Source: Serratia sp. AKBS12 (GTDB taxonomy: Bacteria > Pseudomonadota > Gammaproteobacteria > Enterobacterales > Enterobacteriaceae). Taken from it: 64,000 nucleotides of DNA. A program made the translations under genes and the position numbers. The notes under the pieces were generated by a model. The model worked only from the letters and a program-made list of their open reading frames with translations, had not been told where the DNA came from and did not search any database. Of this stretch, positions 38,042 through 47,394 are shown piece by piece; position 1 is the first letter of the stretch; every line of letters starts with the position of its first letter. The DNA is taken from NCBI RefSeq assembly GCF_024793895.1, contig NZ_JANUSB010000015.1:558001-622000 (forward strand), in the 5' to 3' direction.

Positions 38042-38322
38042 GATCGCCTTTGCCAGTAACTGGCTAATAAGTAAGCTAAACCTGAATTACCGTTCTGTCA
38101 AGACCACCAGAATGACCACCATAAATGTACATGGATGCGTACATATGAATAACATAACGATTGCTGGTAATAGTAAGCACCTAAAGTTATCAACTCTCAA
38201 TACTACCGACACCATCCTATACATACGAAAAAATTAATGACTAAAGCCTTAGCATATTAGTGTTAAACATTTTCTCAACTCACACCCTCTTTTATTTTTT
38301 GGCAAAGATAGGGTCGGAATGT
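38042..38322. other. Left end of the island, no gene supported
   Basis: About 280 bp of AT-rich sequence between the attachment site and the HEPN-type gene. Only short unsupported open frames are present. No terminator with a clear T-run was seen after the HEPN-type gene. Confidence 0.4.
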
Positions 38323-39177
38323 CTAAAAGCCATAATGGCTGCAAAAAGAACGATAACATTTTTTTAATTCAGCGGATTTATTAGCATTCGCGCTTGAAGA
38401 ATAAAAAACATCAAAATATTTTGAGAATGTTTTTTTATCTTTTCTAAGATCTCCAGTCCATTCAAATTGTTGAGCAATCCCATCAAGAAGGAGGTTGAAA
38501 ATTTCATCATTTAATTCTTTTACAACATTATCACATACTGAAATAATAGACTGTATTGCATCATAACTAATAATAATTGGTTTTTCTAAAAAAGTATAAT
38601 GTTGTTCAAGGCCAAGTTTTAAAGCATTTTTTGTACCTAATAAACCTGAACGATGTACTATACAATGCCGTAGTTGGCATACTTGTTCATACTTCTGCAA
38701 AGCAGATATTACTGATGGTGATTTTTGTCTATCTATACGTAATCCGGTAAATATTTTAATGGTGTCAAGTATATTTGATTCAGAGATGAATGTGGCATCT
38801 TCTAATAAAGCTTCTGGTAGAATGCTTTTTTCATGATAAACAGCTGCAGCATAGCTTACGTTATTTTTGAAACTGAATGACCTTGCTTGTTTATCAACAA
38901 TCAATACTCTGCGTATAATACAACGACAATAGCTTTCAACTAATGATATAAATCCCAGCATAATAAGATTCACAAGCAATTTCCATTCATCTGATTCGCT
39001 TGGTTCACCTAGTAATCTGATATGAATGTTTTTTTTACTATTGTAAATATCTATAGCAGAAAATTGAGGTTCTTGATAACTTTGATCAAAAAAATTTATT
39101 GTATTAATGTTTGGCGTGACTTTTTGTCCAGATATATTATATGAGAATTTATTGTTATTCATGATTTTTTCTGCCAT
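38323..39177 (-). CDS. HEPN-type predicted RNase, island conflict system
   Basis: A 284-aa protein, mostly alpha-helical by composition. The segment QLRHCIVHRSG (about residues 168-178) contains R-x4-H (R170, H175), the catalytic signature of HEPN ribonucleases such as those in RiboL-PSP-like and abortive-infection proteins. An upstream helix, LVESYCRCIIRR, supplies the conserved Glu often seen in the first HEPN helix. The ATG follows the ATPase stop with no gap, so the two are co-expressed. I infer an RNA-cleaving effector controlled by the ATPase. The family assignment rests on motif and context only. Confidence 0.65.
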   Translation of the reverse strand: MAEKIMNNNKFSYNISGQKVTPNINTINFFDQSYQEPQFSAIDIYNSKKNIHIRLLGEPSESDEWKLLVNLIMLGFISLVESYCRCIIRRVLIVDKQARSFSFKNNVSYAAAVYHEKSILPEALLEDATFISESNILDTIKIFTGLRIDRQKSPSVISALQKYEQVCQLRHCIVHRSGLLGTKNALKLGLEQHYTFLEKPIIISYDAIQSIISVCDNVVKELNDEIFNLLLDGIAQQFEWTGDLRKDKKTFSKYFDVFYSSSANANKSAELKKCYRSFCSHYGF

Positions 39178-40878
39178 TTAAGCTAAAAACTCGTTAACCC
39201 AAGAGCGAACTTTAAATTCTAATGCTGCAGCTCTTTTCTGAGCTACTTGTCTAACTTTCATAAATTCTGTCGCAGTGTTTTTAGATGAAATAACATCCTC
39301 AACTGTTTTGAAATTAGTTTGTTGGATTACTGCCTTTTGGAATTTTGTTAAAGGTAGTTCAAGTAAGTTTTTCTTCATACACAAACGAAAAGATGATTCA
39401 TCGATAAGTTCTTTACCGCAGTTATGACAGAATTTCTGATTGTCCGATAACCGTTTTTCACCACAATTAGAGCAGTTTGGTAATGTTAACGATATTTTTT
39501 CAAAATGTTCCTTAGGCAATAACGAAAAAACAGACCTTCGCAGGGGATGTTTTTCAGAACGAAATGTTAATATTTCAACCAGTCTCGTTGCACTAAATCC
39601 TCGGCTAATTGAAAACGTTTTTTCCTTTATAAGGAAAGCATAATGTGGTGTAAAACGGCGTAATTTTCTCTCGCGGCCATGCGAGGTGCTAGTATATTCA
39701 TAAAGGAGACCTGCTTCAATTAAGAAACTAATTATTCTTTCTATTTTGTCAGAATCCATATCTTCAATACCGACTGAAACTGTTTTTTTATAATTAGCCT
39801 TATCCTTTTGTATGTTTTCATAATTTATTGTTTTTAAATCCATCAATATTTTATTGAAAAGCTCCCATCCGGATTTAATATATTCACCATATTGAGGTAA
39901 TTTATCAATAATTGAAATATACTCGTCATAAGTGTACTTGCATCTGTCTTCAATAACATGATTGAATTTTGCCTGTTTAGTTTTAGACTTTGACTCAGAA
40001 TAAGCTCTTATCAAATTAATATAAGCTCTTGGGATTCCGAATGATGCATAAATAAGAAGGGTGTTTATATCTTTATCTTCAACGACTTGGTTGTTAAATC
40101 TTTCCTTGACGAGCGCATACATAAAATCTATGTATTCACTTTGTTCAACGTCTTGCCATATTAATACAGGTTCAGCATCTTGACCTAAATGAAATCTTGG
40201 GCCATATTGCGTAGTGCCTGGATATACTGATGCCTTAGGTGATATTCTTGAAGTCTTAATGCTCCTGAAAATATCGAAAAACTCGACCATATATTCTTTT
40301 GTTAAGGTAAGTGCAGCATCATCAAAGAACAGAACGGATCTTTTTCTGTTTTGTGAATTTGCACAGGTATCAATTATTGATTGAACAATATCAATATTTA
40401 GTGATGTAATTATATTGTTATGCTCTGGCAAATAATTCTGCTTCTCAATATCTATAATGAAGTTTTTAATATCAACTATAGAAATATCATCAAAAGGGAA
40501 AATATCATAATCCTCATGACATGCATTTATTATCTTGGCGAGGACCCATGTGTGAAAAATCTCGATAGCATTTGAAGTTTCATGAATGTATGTTTCTAGA
40601 CGTAGATAATGATTAAACGACACATATAGTGGAAGAGGAAGTGATTTATTTTTCCTGCATTCAAGATAAGCGTGTCGCATATAATGAGTTTTACCAGAGC
40701 CTCTCGGTCCAACCAAGAGTTTTGCTCCAACTTGCGTTAGTTTTTTTTGTACTGAGTAAAAATGGCTATTATTTGGAGACCAACGTACAAGGACATCGTC
40801 CGGAAGGTAGTCTGCTCTTTCCTCAAACTCAAAGCTGTCAAGATCGTCTGGGAGATTTTCGATATGGTTTGTAGTCAT
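39178..40878 (-). CDS. ORC/Cdc6-like P-loop ATPase with winged helix, zinc ribbon and HhH-like tail
   Basis: 566 aa, multidomain and not matched to a named system. Walker A is LVGPRGSGKTH (about 56-66) and Walker B is VLFFDDA (about 182-188). GIPRAY (about 281-286) resembles a sensor-2 motif. A winged-helix region (about 375-415: IISFLIEAGLLYEY...RRFTPHYAF) follows. Next comes a zinc ribbon with C-x2-C...C-x2-C (about 469-487). The last 65 residues look like a helix-hairpin-helix DNA-binding domain. It probably senses DNA and controls the HEPN-type partner encoded directly downstream. The ATG at 40878 is preferred over the TTG at 40884. Confidence 0.7.
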   Translation of the reverse strand: MTTNHIENLPDDLDSFEFEERADYLPDDVLVRWSPNNSHFYSVQKKLTQVGAKLLVGPRGSGKTHYMRHAYLECRKNKSLPLPLYVSFNHYLRLETYIHETSNAIEIFHTWVLAKIINACHEDYDIFPFDDISIVDIKNFIIDIEKQNYLPEHNNIITSLNIDIVQSIIDTCANSQNRKRSVLFFDDAALTLTKEYMVEFFDIFRSIKTSRISPKASVYPGTTQYGPRFHLGQDAEPVLIWQDVEQSEYIDFMYALVKERFNNQVVEDKDINTLLIYASFGIPRAYINLIRAYSESKSKTKQAKFNHVIEDRCKYTYDEYISIIDKLPQYGEYIKSGWELFNKILMDLKTINYENIQKDKANYKKTVSVGIEDMDSDKIERIISFLIEAGLLYEYTSTSHGRERKLRRFTPHYAFLIKEKTFSISRGFSATRLVEILTFRSEKHPLRRSVFSLLPKEHFEKISLTLPNCSNCGEKRLSDNQKFCHNCGKELIDESSFRLCMKKNLLELPLTKFQKAVIQQTNFKTVEDVISSKNTATEFMKVRQVAQKRAAALEFKVRSWVNEFLA

Positions 40879-40955
40879 AAACAATCTCTTTGATTGTAAA
40901 CAGGAATTTAGTTAAGATAACACAAGGATTTAATAAACAGTAGAATTATAAATAA

Positions 40956-42116
40956 GTGGTTGAATTTAAACAGTTTTATACAGAGAGCAATGTCAGTGAG
41001 ATGCTTGCATCCATGATTGAGCAGTCGTACCCACAAAGTTGCCTAGAGTTAAGTGCAGGAGAGGGGGCTCTAATTGATGCATTGGTGAAACGTTTTCCAG
41101 ATATTAAAATAACGGCTGCAGATATTGATGCAAAGAATGTAGAGTTTCTCAATAATAAACATCCTGATGCCGTTTGTTATTATATCGATTCGACCACTCC
41201 AGAGCTATTTGCTCTTGTGCCATGTGAATCATTTGATGTTGCTGTATGCAATCCGCCATTTAAATTCATAGAAGTTAATGATTATTTATTGTCCTTAATC
41301 ACAAAGATGACATCGAAGGTTATTAATGCAAAAAAAATTAGGGCGGAAATAGTTTTTTTAATCTTAAATATTATGAAGATAAAGGAAGGAGGTGAATTGG
41401 CTATAATTCTTCCGGATATGTTTTTCTCTTCAAAATCTTTTGTTTGGCTAAGGTTATTTTTAATTTCGAATTTCGAAATTAAAAAAATCATCGAATGCAA
41501 TCATAAGTCATTTAAAAAAACAGAAGCTAAAACACATATCTACCACATTAAGAAAAATGTACCTTCAAAATCTCAAAGATTAGTTTTAGTGAGGAATTTT
41601 ACTACAATTTCTTTAAGTTATAAGGAATTTGTAAATGAAAAAATAATTCCTCAGAATGATAGTGTTGATAATTATTTCCATCTTTTTAGAGGAAAGAAAA
41701 CGGGTAAAGAATGTCGGGCGTCTAAAAAATCATTCTTCCACACTTCATCATATAGCGATCCATCAGAGTATCAAAGAGGGGAGCCGCCAGTAAACGAATG
41801 CTTGGTTAAATCTGGAGATATTTTGATCGCTAGAGTAGGAAGTAGAGTTCTAGGGAGAACCATTTTGTATGCAGGCACAGATGCTATATTAAGTGATTGC
41901 GTTTTTTGTTTGAGGATAAATGACCCGGCTCTAAGAGATTATATTTTCCAAGCATGGGAAAAAGATAAGGTTCAATGGTTAGATTATTATGCAACAGGAA
42001 CGTGTGCTAAGCATATTAGTTTGGAAAATTTCAAAAGCTATATTAGAATTAAAATGAAAAAATATTTTTCATCAGACATGAAATTTGTTTATAAAAAAGA
42101 AGCAAAGTATGACTAA
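40956..42116 (+). CDS. N6-adenine-type DNA methyltransferase with fused target-recognition-like domain
   Basis: 386 aa. Motif I is LELSAGEGALI (about 30-40) and the catalytic motif IV is NPPF (about 99-102), diagnostic of amino-methyltransferases. The C-terminal third carries KSGDILIARVGSR and ATGTCAKHISLENF, which resemble HsdS-type recognition domains. The enzyme may therefore choose its own site, as in type IIG or compact type I forms. No restriction nuclease is adjacent. The start is a GTG with a poor ribosome-binding site. It faces away from the HEPN/ATPase pair and towards the PRTase operon, so it probably marks self DNA for one or both. Confidence 0.75.
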   Translation: MVEFKQFYTESNVSEMLASMIEQSYPQSCLELSAGEGALIDALVKRFPDIKITAADIDAKNVEFLNNKHPDAVCYYIDSTTPELFALVPCESFDVAVCNPPFKFIEVNDYLLSLITKMTSKVINAKKIRAEIVFLILNIMKIKEGGELAIILPDMFFSSKSFVWLRLFLISNFEIKKIIECNHKSFKKTEAKTHIYHIKKNVPSKSQRLVLVRNFTTISLSYKEFVNEKIIPQNDSVDNYFHLFRGKKTGKECRASKKSFFHTSSYSDPSEYQRGEPPVNECLVKSGDILIARVGSRVLGRTILYAGTDAILSDCVFCLRINDPALRDYIFQAWEKDKVQWLDYYATGTCAKHISLENFKSYIRIKMKKYFSSDMKFVYKKEAKYD

Positions 42117-42141
42117 TACTTTGCTTCTTTTTCTAATCTAG

Positions 42142-43056
42142 TTAATTATATATTTCTAATTCATATGAGTAAATTTGCCCAATCCCTTTACTTCGATTGG
42201 CTGATTTTTCGGGGAAGTCGTAAATTGCACCTATTTGATTATCCACGTTATTTTTTGATATGTTATTTATTAGGAAAACACAAATTCCGATAGCCGTAGG
42301 TTTTGTTCCTAAAGATGTTATAACAATTTTGTTATGTTCAGATATAATATCATTAAGGAGTTCATTAACTGCATAGGGATTAGAGCCTGGGTATGTTATT
42401 AATTCTGAGTTCAACATATTAAAATATTTCATATGCCGTTTTAATGAAATGTTTTCCCATCCTGCTTTATAAGCCGGAATAGCAAGGTGAGCCAATAGTT
42501 GTTTATAACTTGCGCCATCATCATGCTCTAAAATATGACCTAACCTAGAATTTTCAAATCCTAGGAAAGATACTAGAGTTGCTTTATCATCCGAATTAGA
42601 TTGATTATCTAGAGCAAAAGCCGGTAATGCAATAAATGGGTAACGTTTGTCACTCAGTACAAATTCGTCATCACCGTCTTTAGATACTTCTTTTGCATAT
42701 TCTTTCGGCTCTACATATATTATAGTGCAATATAAATGTTTTCCTGACTTATTCATTGCATCCAGTAGGTATAGAAGTTCAGGGAAGCCTAGTGAAGTTG
42801 AATCAATTAAAACTCTGCTGATATCGGATGAAATGAAGAATTCTTTTAATCTGAATATTTTATATTGCGTTGAACCTATCGTTATTGAATAGTTTGTCTT
42901 ATCAAACGTAATCGCATAATTTGGTGTGACTTTTATTTGATTTAAAACATTATTTGTTCGTTCATCAATTGCTTTACCACAAAAGAAAACATCATATTCT
43001 TCAGTACAACATGAATCTATAGTAGGGATTTGCCTTATTCTATTTATTGTGATCAT
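42142..43056 (-). CDS. Unrecognised protein of the PRTase-ATPase operon
   Basis: 304 aa; I do not recognise the family. Two halves can be seen. The N-terminal half has LIDSTSLGFPELL (about 83-95) followed by IIYVEPKEY (about 112-120), an alternating strand-helix pattern like a Rossmann sheet. The C-terminal half has VITSLGTKPTAIG (about 245-257) and then YDFPEKSANRSKGIG, reminiscent of CARF-type or other nucleotide-sensing Rossmann folds. It is the third gene of a coupled operon, its start overlapping the ATPase stop by 4 bp. A sensor or regulatory subunit is possible; this is inference. Confidence 0.6.
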   Translation of the reverse strand: MITINRIRQIPTIDSCCTEEYDVFFCGKAIDERTNNVLNQIKVTPNYAITFDKTNYSITIGSTQYKIFRLKEFFISSDISRVLIDSTSLGFPELLYLLDAMNKSGKHLYCTIIYVEPKEYAKEVSKDGDDEFVLSDKRYPFIALPAFALDNQSNSDDKATLVSFLGFENSRLGHILEHDDGASYKQLLAHLAIPAYKAGWENISLKRHMKYFNMLNSELITYPGSNPYAVNELLNDIISEHNKIVITSLGTKPTAIGICVFLINNISKNNVDNQIGAIYDFPEKSANRSKGIGQIYSYELEIYN

Positions 43057-45056
43057 AAAAGCCCCAGTTGTTTTACCACATCATTTGTATTTTCTAAAGG
43101 CTCTTCATCTAAATCCCACTTGGTAATAAAGCTTTTTAATAATCTATTAAACTTATTATCATCAGCAGTAAATATTATAGTTAAACTTTCTTTGTTTAAT
43201 TTTAATTTTTTCTTCTTTCTGTAACTTATCCCAAAATGTGCGGATAATACAGGGTGAAGTACATAATCCTTGACTTCTAAAGATTCTGATTTTTTTTGTT
43301 TAGTACTATGTTCTTCGATAAGCACAGACCAGATTATTGCTTCATTAAGTAACGTGCGAGTATCTTCGTTTAGTTCTGTTTCATCAGATAGATCCAGGGA
43401 GAAATGATTAATTTCTACTTCACTTTGACTTTTTCTAGTTTGGCTATATGAATATATTCTTCCCAATCTAGTTGCTATTTTTTTTAAATGAGAACCATGT
43501 GAACCTAAATCAGATATTTTTTCTAATTCTAGTCCGCTTGTTTTTTTTGTTGCCCTAGATTGAATATTCACGGGGATTTTATCAAGCCTTCTTGAGGAAG
43601 TCTTGGCATTAAATTGCTCATTCAACAATACAGATTGATGACATAACTCCAGAAAATGTCTTATGTTACCTCTTGAGAGTAAAACGTATTGTTTGTAACC
43701 GGAATAAAAAGGACAATCTTTTGAAGGTGATTTTTTATATATTAAAAGAATTACACCTACCAAATAATTATGAATCCACTGTTGATATTTATTTGAAGTC
43801 CCTCCTTTGTATTCCTCGAATTGTTCTAGCAAAATATGAGGTAATGTATTGTTTCTATTTAATATGGCAGCATTAACTAAACTGGCCTCAGGAAATTTTA
43901 TGTCAATAAATTGTTCTGCATTTAATACTTTTGATTTTTTATGCAAAATCAGCCCATCGGCTATAATTGCTAATAACTTATCATAAAGTGAATTATCGCT
44001 GAAAATATTTTGAGCCATTTCACTATACGTTAAGCTTGGCAAAAATCTTTCAGCTAAATTCCTTATTTCTTTCAAATAATCATGAGTTTGTCTGTATTCT
44101 AGGTTTTCTTCTTTACGAACAAAAAGGTTAAGTTGCTTCTGATCAAAAAATTCCTCCAGTCTTAAAGCCAATACTTCTCCAGCAAATACATCAAAATTAT
44201 TATTATAATGTCTTTCCAAATCAATTGTTCTATAATCATTCCTTTCAACAATTTTTTCATTGCCTAAAGTATCATGAGATATTATGGCATTTTTCTTATG
44301 AGCTATGCTGAAAATTAACTGTTTTTCCCCATGTTTCATTAATGTATTAATTATTACTTGCTGCGATTCTGTAAGATTTTCGAATTCGTCAATGAATATA
44401 TGATATGTTATGTTTTCAAGTTCACTAACAGCTGTATTTAACTCATTAGCAACAAGCGACAAAGTTCCTTTTGTGTTTAACGAAAAAGGAGGTGTTTCTG
44501 TGAATGGAGAATTGATCCAGTTGCATAATGTGAATAATGAATTTTGTAATATCTTCTTTGCTTCAAATAAATAAATCTTATCACTTTTAACAGATAATTG
44601 GTTTGTTATGCTTTCAGGGATTTCGATATTTTTTATCGATATTTTAGAGTTTTCTGACAATTGATTGTGATTAATCAATGTCTGGAGTAACTTATTATAT
44701 TCTATTAATATAGACAACGTCATATAGCTGTTAAATGCACTTGACCAATATTGTCCAAGCCAATTTTGTGATATATGTTGTGTAAATGATGTATCAGGCC
44801 TCCAATAAAGCCCTAGGTTCTTCAAATTTTTTAAATCAATATCAGATCTATTTGAACTCAAAATTGTTGGAAAGCAATAGTATTTTAAATACATCGTCTT
44901 TCCCGAACCTCTCCCCCCTACGATCACGCAGGCCTTTGAGGCATCACTAATATCAATTTCATGATTATTTATAGGAAGAACATACTTTGAATATACGTCA
45001 TCAGGAAACTCTTCTGTACGATTTTTGGCAAATACGGAGCTTAACATGTTAGCCAT
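43053..45056 (-). CDS. ORC/Cdc6-like P-loop ATPase of the PRTase operon
   Basis: 667 aa. Walker A is VIVGGRGSGKTMYLKYY (about 44-60) and Walker B is IFIDEFEN (about 220-227). LSRGNIRHFLEL (about 470) has the form of a sensor-2 helix, and a helical, possibly winged-helix, C-terminal half follows. It resembles the ORC-CDC6-like NTPases that I recall being paired with PRTase-CE proteins in predicted conflict systems. It is distinct in sequence from the ATPase at 39178. It lies 2 bp after the PRTase gene and overlaps the next gene by 4 bp. A role as a DNA- or invader-sensing switch is inferred. Confidence 0.72.
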   Translation of the reverse strand: MANMLSSVFAKNRTEEFPDDVYSKYVLPINNHEIDISDASKACVIVGGRGSGKTMYLKYYCFPTILSSNRSDIDLKNLKNLGLYWRPDTSFTQHISQNWLGQYWSSAFNSYMTLSILIEYNKLLQTLINHNQLSENSKISIKNIEIPESITNQLSVKSDKIYLFEAKKILQNSLFTLCNWINSPFTETPPFSLNTKGTLSLVANELNTAVSELENITYHIFIDEFENLTESQQVIINTLMKHGEKQLIFSIAHKKNAIISHDTLGNEKIVERNDYRTIDLERHYNNNFDVFAGEVLALRLEEFFDQKQLNLFVRKEENLEYRQTHDYLKEIRNLAERFLPSLTYSEMAQNIFSDNSLYDKLLAIIADGLILHKKSKVLNAEQFIDIKFPEASLVNAAILNRNNTLPHILLEQFEEYKGGTSNKYQQWIHNYLVGVILLIYKKSPSKDCPFYSGYKQYVLLSRGNIRHFLELCHQSVLLNEQFNAKTSSRRLDKIPVNIQSRATKKTSGLELEKISDLGSHGSHLKKIATRLGRIYSYSQTRKSQSEVEINHFSLDLSDETELNEDTRTLLNEAIIWSVLIEEHSTKQKKSESLEVKDYVLHPVLSAHFGISYRKKKKLKLNKESLTIIFTADDNKFNRLLKSFITKWDLDEEPLENTNDVVKQLGLL

Positions 45057-45058
45057 TT

Positions 45059-45964
45059 TTACCTCTTAAATAATTCGTTCCAGTTTTCATCTTTATGAAC
45101 TATCATGGAAATATTGTTATTGGGTGTTGATTTTGAAAATAAATAGGTTAACTCAAAACCGCCATATCCAAGATTTCCATTAATACTTATACCTTTGCTT
45201 TTGCACACATGAAGATAGAATTTTTTGAAGTCTTCCTCTGTAAGTCCTTCAACTGCGCCTAGCATTTTATTTTCCTTAGTAAAAAAGCTATGTGATTCAT
45301 CTATTATTTCTACTGGCTTAATTACTAGGTTATCAAATTTACCTTCAAGATCTTGATATGTTTTATTTACGGCTGAGAATGGTATGTAAATAAATTTAAT
45401 ATCACTTTCTTGAAATTTTCTTTTGGTGAAGAAGTTTTCGAGTTGTGATCCCGTTCCGATTATATCGTCAAACAAAATGATAGCTTTTATATTGTTATTT
45501 TGAGTTTGTGCGACACTATGTGAGTTGATTCCTAGAGTGCTATCAAAAAACAATTTTTGTAATGTATTCAGGATAATACTACTACTTTTAACCGCTTTGT
45601 TATCCACATCATCAATGGCTGTAAATCTAATTGGGATACTTCTACAATTGCGACCATTCAAGAGTTTCATCCAGTCTTTTATATTGCTTACTTTATATAT
45701 TCCTTCTTGCTCGAGAATTTGTGGCAACATGATTTGAAATATATCAGCGCCTATAGACTTAATTGACTCTTCACTTCTGAATATTAAGGAATTTAAAATT
45801 GCCGCGCTTAAGTATTTTTCGTCTCGACTTTGAAAATTATCTATCCATTTATTTAATGTTCGAATGTTTATATTGTCTATGTATTTGTATTTAATCATGC
45901 CTCTGGCATTTTCAAAGGACTTTTCAATTAAGAAGTCATATCGCTCATCAATATTTAAATTCAT
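45059..45964 (-). CDS. Phosphoribosyltransferase-like protein (PRTase-CE type)
   Basis: 301 aa. The PRPP-binding loop appears as AIILFDDIIGTGSQ (about 161-174): hydrophobic strand, two acidic residues, then the GTGS loop. The C-terminal segment FSKSTPNNNISM...WNELFKR matches the NTPNN...W.PLF.R pattern I recall for PRTase-CE proteins of conflict systems. Such proteins are predicted to modify nucleotides or nucleic acids or to act as effectors; no activity is established here. It is first in the minus-strand operon with the ATPase and the unknown gene. It begins just inside the AT-rich block, whose right limit is near 46.15 kb. Confidence 0.7.
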   Translation of the reverse strand: MNLNIDERYDFLIEKSFENARGMIKYKYIDNINIRTLNKWIDNFQSRDEKYLSAAILNSLIFRSEESIKSIGADIFQIMLPQILEQEGIYKVSNIKDWMKLLNGRNCRSIPIRFTAIDDVDNKAVKSSSIILNTLQKLFFDSTLGINSHSVAQTQNNNIKAIILFDDIIGTGSQLENFFTKRKFQESDIKFIYIPFSAVNKTYQDLEGKFDNLVIKPVEIIDESHSFFTKENKMLGAVEGLTEEDFKKFYLHVCKSKGISINGNLGYGGFELTYLFSKSTPNNNISMIVHKDENWNELFKR

Positions 45965-46436
45965 TGTTTTTCCAATATGTTAATCTAAATTACTTGGATA
46001 AATAGAGGATTAACGATAGTTCTGATTATTACAGATAACTAGCTGAGATGATTTTGGCTATAGCTACCGCAGTCAATACACATTTCCTACATGATAAGAG
46101 ATTAAAAGAAAGAAATCAATATGTTAATAATGTATTAATCTTGTGCTAATCAAGAGAAGTTAAAGTCCCGCCTATCTAAATCCCCAACTGATGACTGCTA
46201 GAACATTTCCCCCCTACGGAGCAAGGGGCGCTACGCCCGGCTATGCAGGGGCAAGTTTTTTCTCCCGTGTGCTTTTCGTTCTCCGTATCTGCTTCCGGTT
46301 AATCGTTTCCCAACACAACCCGTCCCGCAAGGGTAAACGGCAAGCATGCTGCGCCCTTGCTGGCCGGAACGATACCGGGAAAGCGAACCGTCAGGCGATA
46401 CGAAGACGAAAATCACACACTGACGGAGAAAAAACC
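45965..46436. other. Junction between AT-rich defence block and conjugative-element remnant
   Basis: The left part (to about 46150) is AT-rich and must hold the promoter of the PRTase operon. From about 46190 the base composition rises sharply, and the sequence resembles the leader of plasmid ardC-type genes. A 122-codon open frame beginning at 46191 runs into the ardC-like remnant in frame, but its N-terminal part has no recognisable coding character. Confidence 0.5.
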
Positions 46437-47221
46437 ATGACGATTTCCCTGCATACCACCCGGACAAGTGCCCCTAACACCACAGCGGCGACCAGCGTAT
46501 ATCGGGCATGTCTGGTCTGCCATCCAATTACACAACCGGAGCAGCCTATAGCGGTATGAATATCATGCTGTTATGGTGCAGCGCATCTAAACAGGGGTTC
46601 AGCGACTCACGCTGGTTGACCTACAAGCAGGCACAGACAGCAGGTGGACAGGTTCGCACGCGTGAACATGGCACAACAGCCATTTTCTACACCACACTGG
46701 AGAAGGAAAACGACGCCGGAGAAATTGACCATATCCCGATGCTTAAAACTTTCACCGTGTTTAACGTTCAGCAAATCGACGGTTTGCTCCTAACAACGGA
46801 AACCGTCAGCCCGGAAGCAACCTTTGACCCGTTGCCGCAGACTGAAAATCTGTTCAGGAAGATCGGCGCAAACATCATTGAGAAAGGACAAAATGCCTTT
46901 TTCAGTCCATCCTCTGATGAAGTCTGGTTACCAAAGCGCCATCTGTTTTCGGATGCGGCTAACTTCTACGCTACTGGCCTGCATGAGCTGGTTCACTGGA
47001 GTGGTGGTAAAAAACGCCTGAACCGTGAAATGAAAGGGAAGTTTGGCAGTGCAGATTATGCAGAGGAAGAACTGGTGGCGGAACTGAGGATTGAGGGAGA
47101 GGTACAATATGAAAGCTATATTGCTTCCTGGCTGAAAGTGCTGAAAAACGACAAGCGTTATATTTTCAAAGCGGCCAGCGCCGCCTCTAAAGAGCATCGT
47201 TATCTGATGGATAAACTCTGA
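46437..47221 (+). pseudogene. ArdC-like antirestriction / ssDNA-binding metallopeptidase, decayed
   Basis: Intact ArdC proteins (about 300 aa) couple an N-terminal ssDNA-binding domain to a zincin peptidase and protect incoming plasmid DNA. Here the frame that starts at ATG 46437 stops at 46559. The recognisable part (SGLPSNYTTGAAYSGMN onwards) continues in another frame from 46508. The N-terminal helix is missing. ELVAELRIEGEVQ looks like an in-frame deletion within the C-terminal part. The HELVHWSG zincin motif survives. A 237-aa product from ATG 46508 is possible but would be incomplete. Confidence 0.75.
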
Positions 47222-47279
47222 GGCCGGAGCCGGGCAACCGCAAGGGAATGCGGTTACATGGTTTTTAACCGGCAACGCT

Positions 47280-47348
47280 GCAAGGCGCAGACTGAGGCGG
47301 AACGCAGCACAGCGAGTACCGAACAGTCTGCGCCTCGCAGTGGAATAA
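47280..47348. repeat. 15-bp inverted repeat, candidate oriT-associated structure
   Basis: GCAAGGCGCAGACTG (47280-47294) and CAGTCTGCGCCTCGC (47334-47348) are inverted copies with one mismatch and a 39-bp spacer. They lie next to the MobC-type relaxase gene, where transfer origins of MOBC elements are often found. No nic site can be assigned from sequence alone. Confidence 0.4.
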
Positions 47349-47358
47349 AAAAATCCCG

Positions 47359-47394
47359 GCCTAGCGGTATCGCCGCCAGGCCGGTGAGGCCATC
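47359..47394 (-). terminator. Terminator of mobC
   Basis: CCGGCCT and AGGCCGG close a hairpin with inner pairing. Read on the minus strand it is followed by a run of seven T. It lies about 20 bp beyond the mobC stop. Confidence 0.75.
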
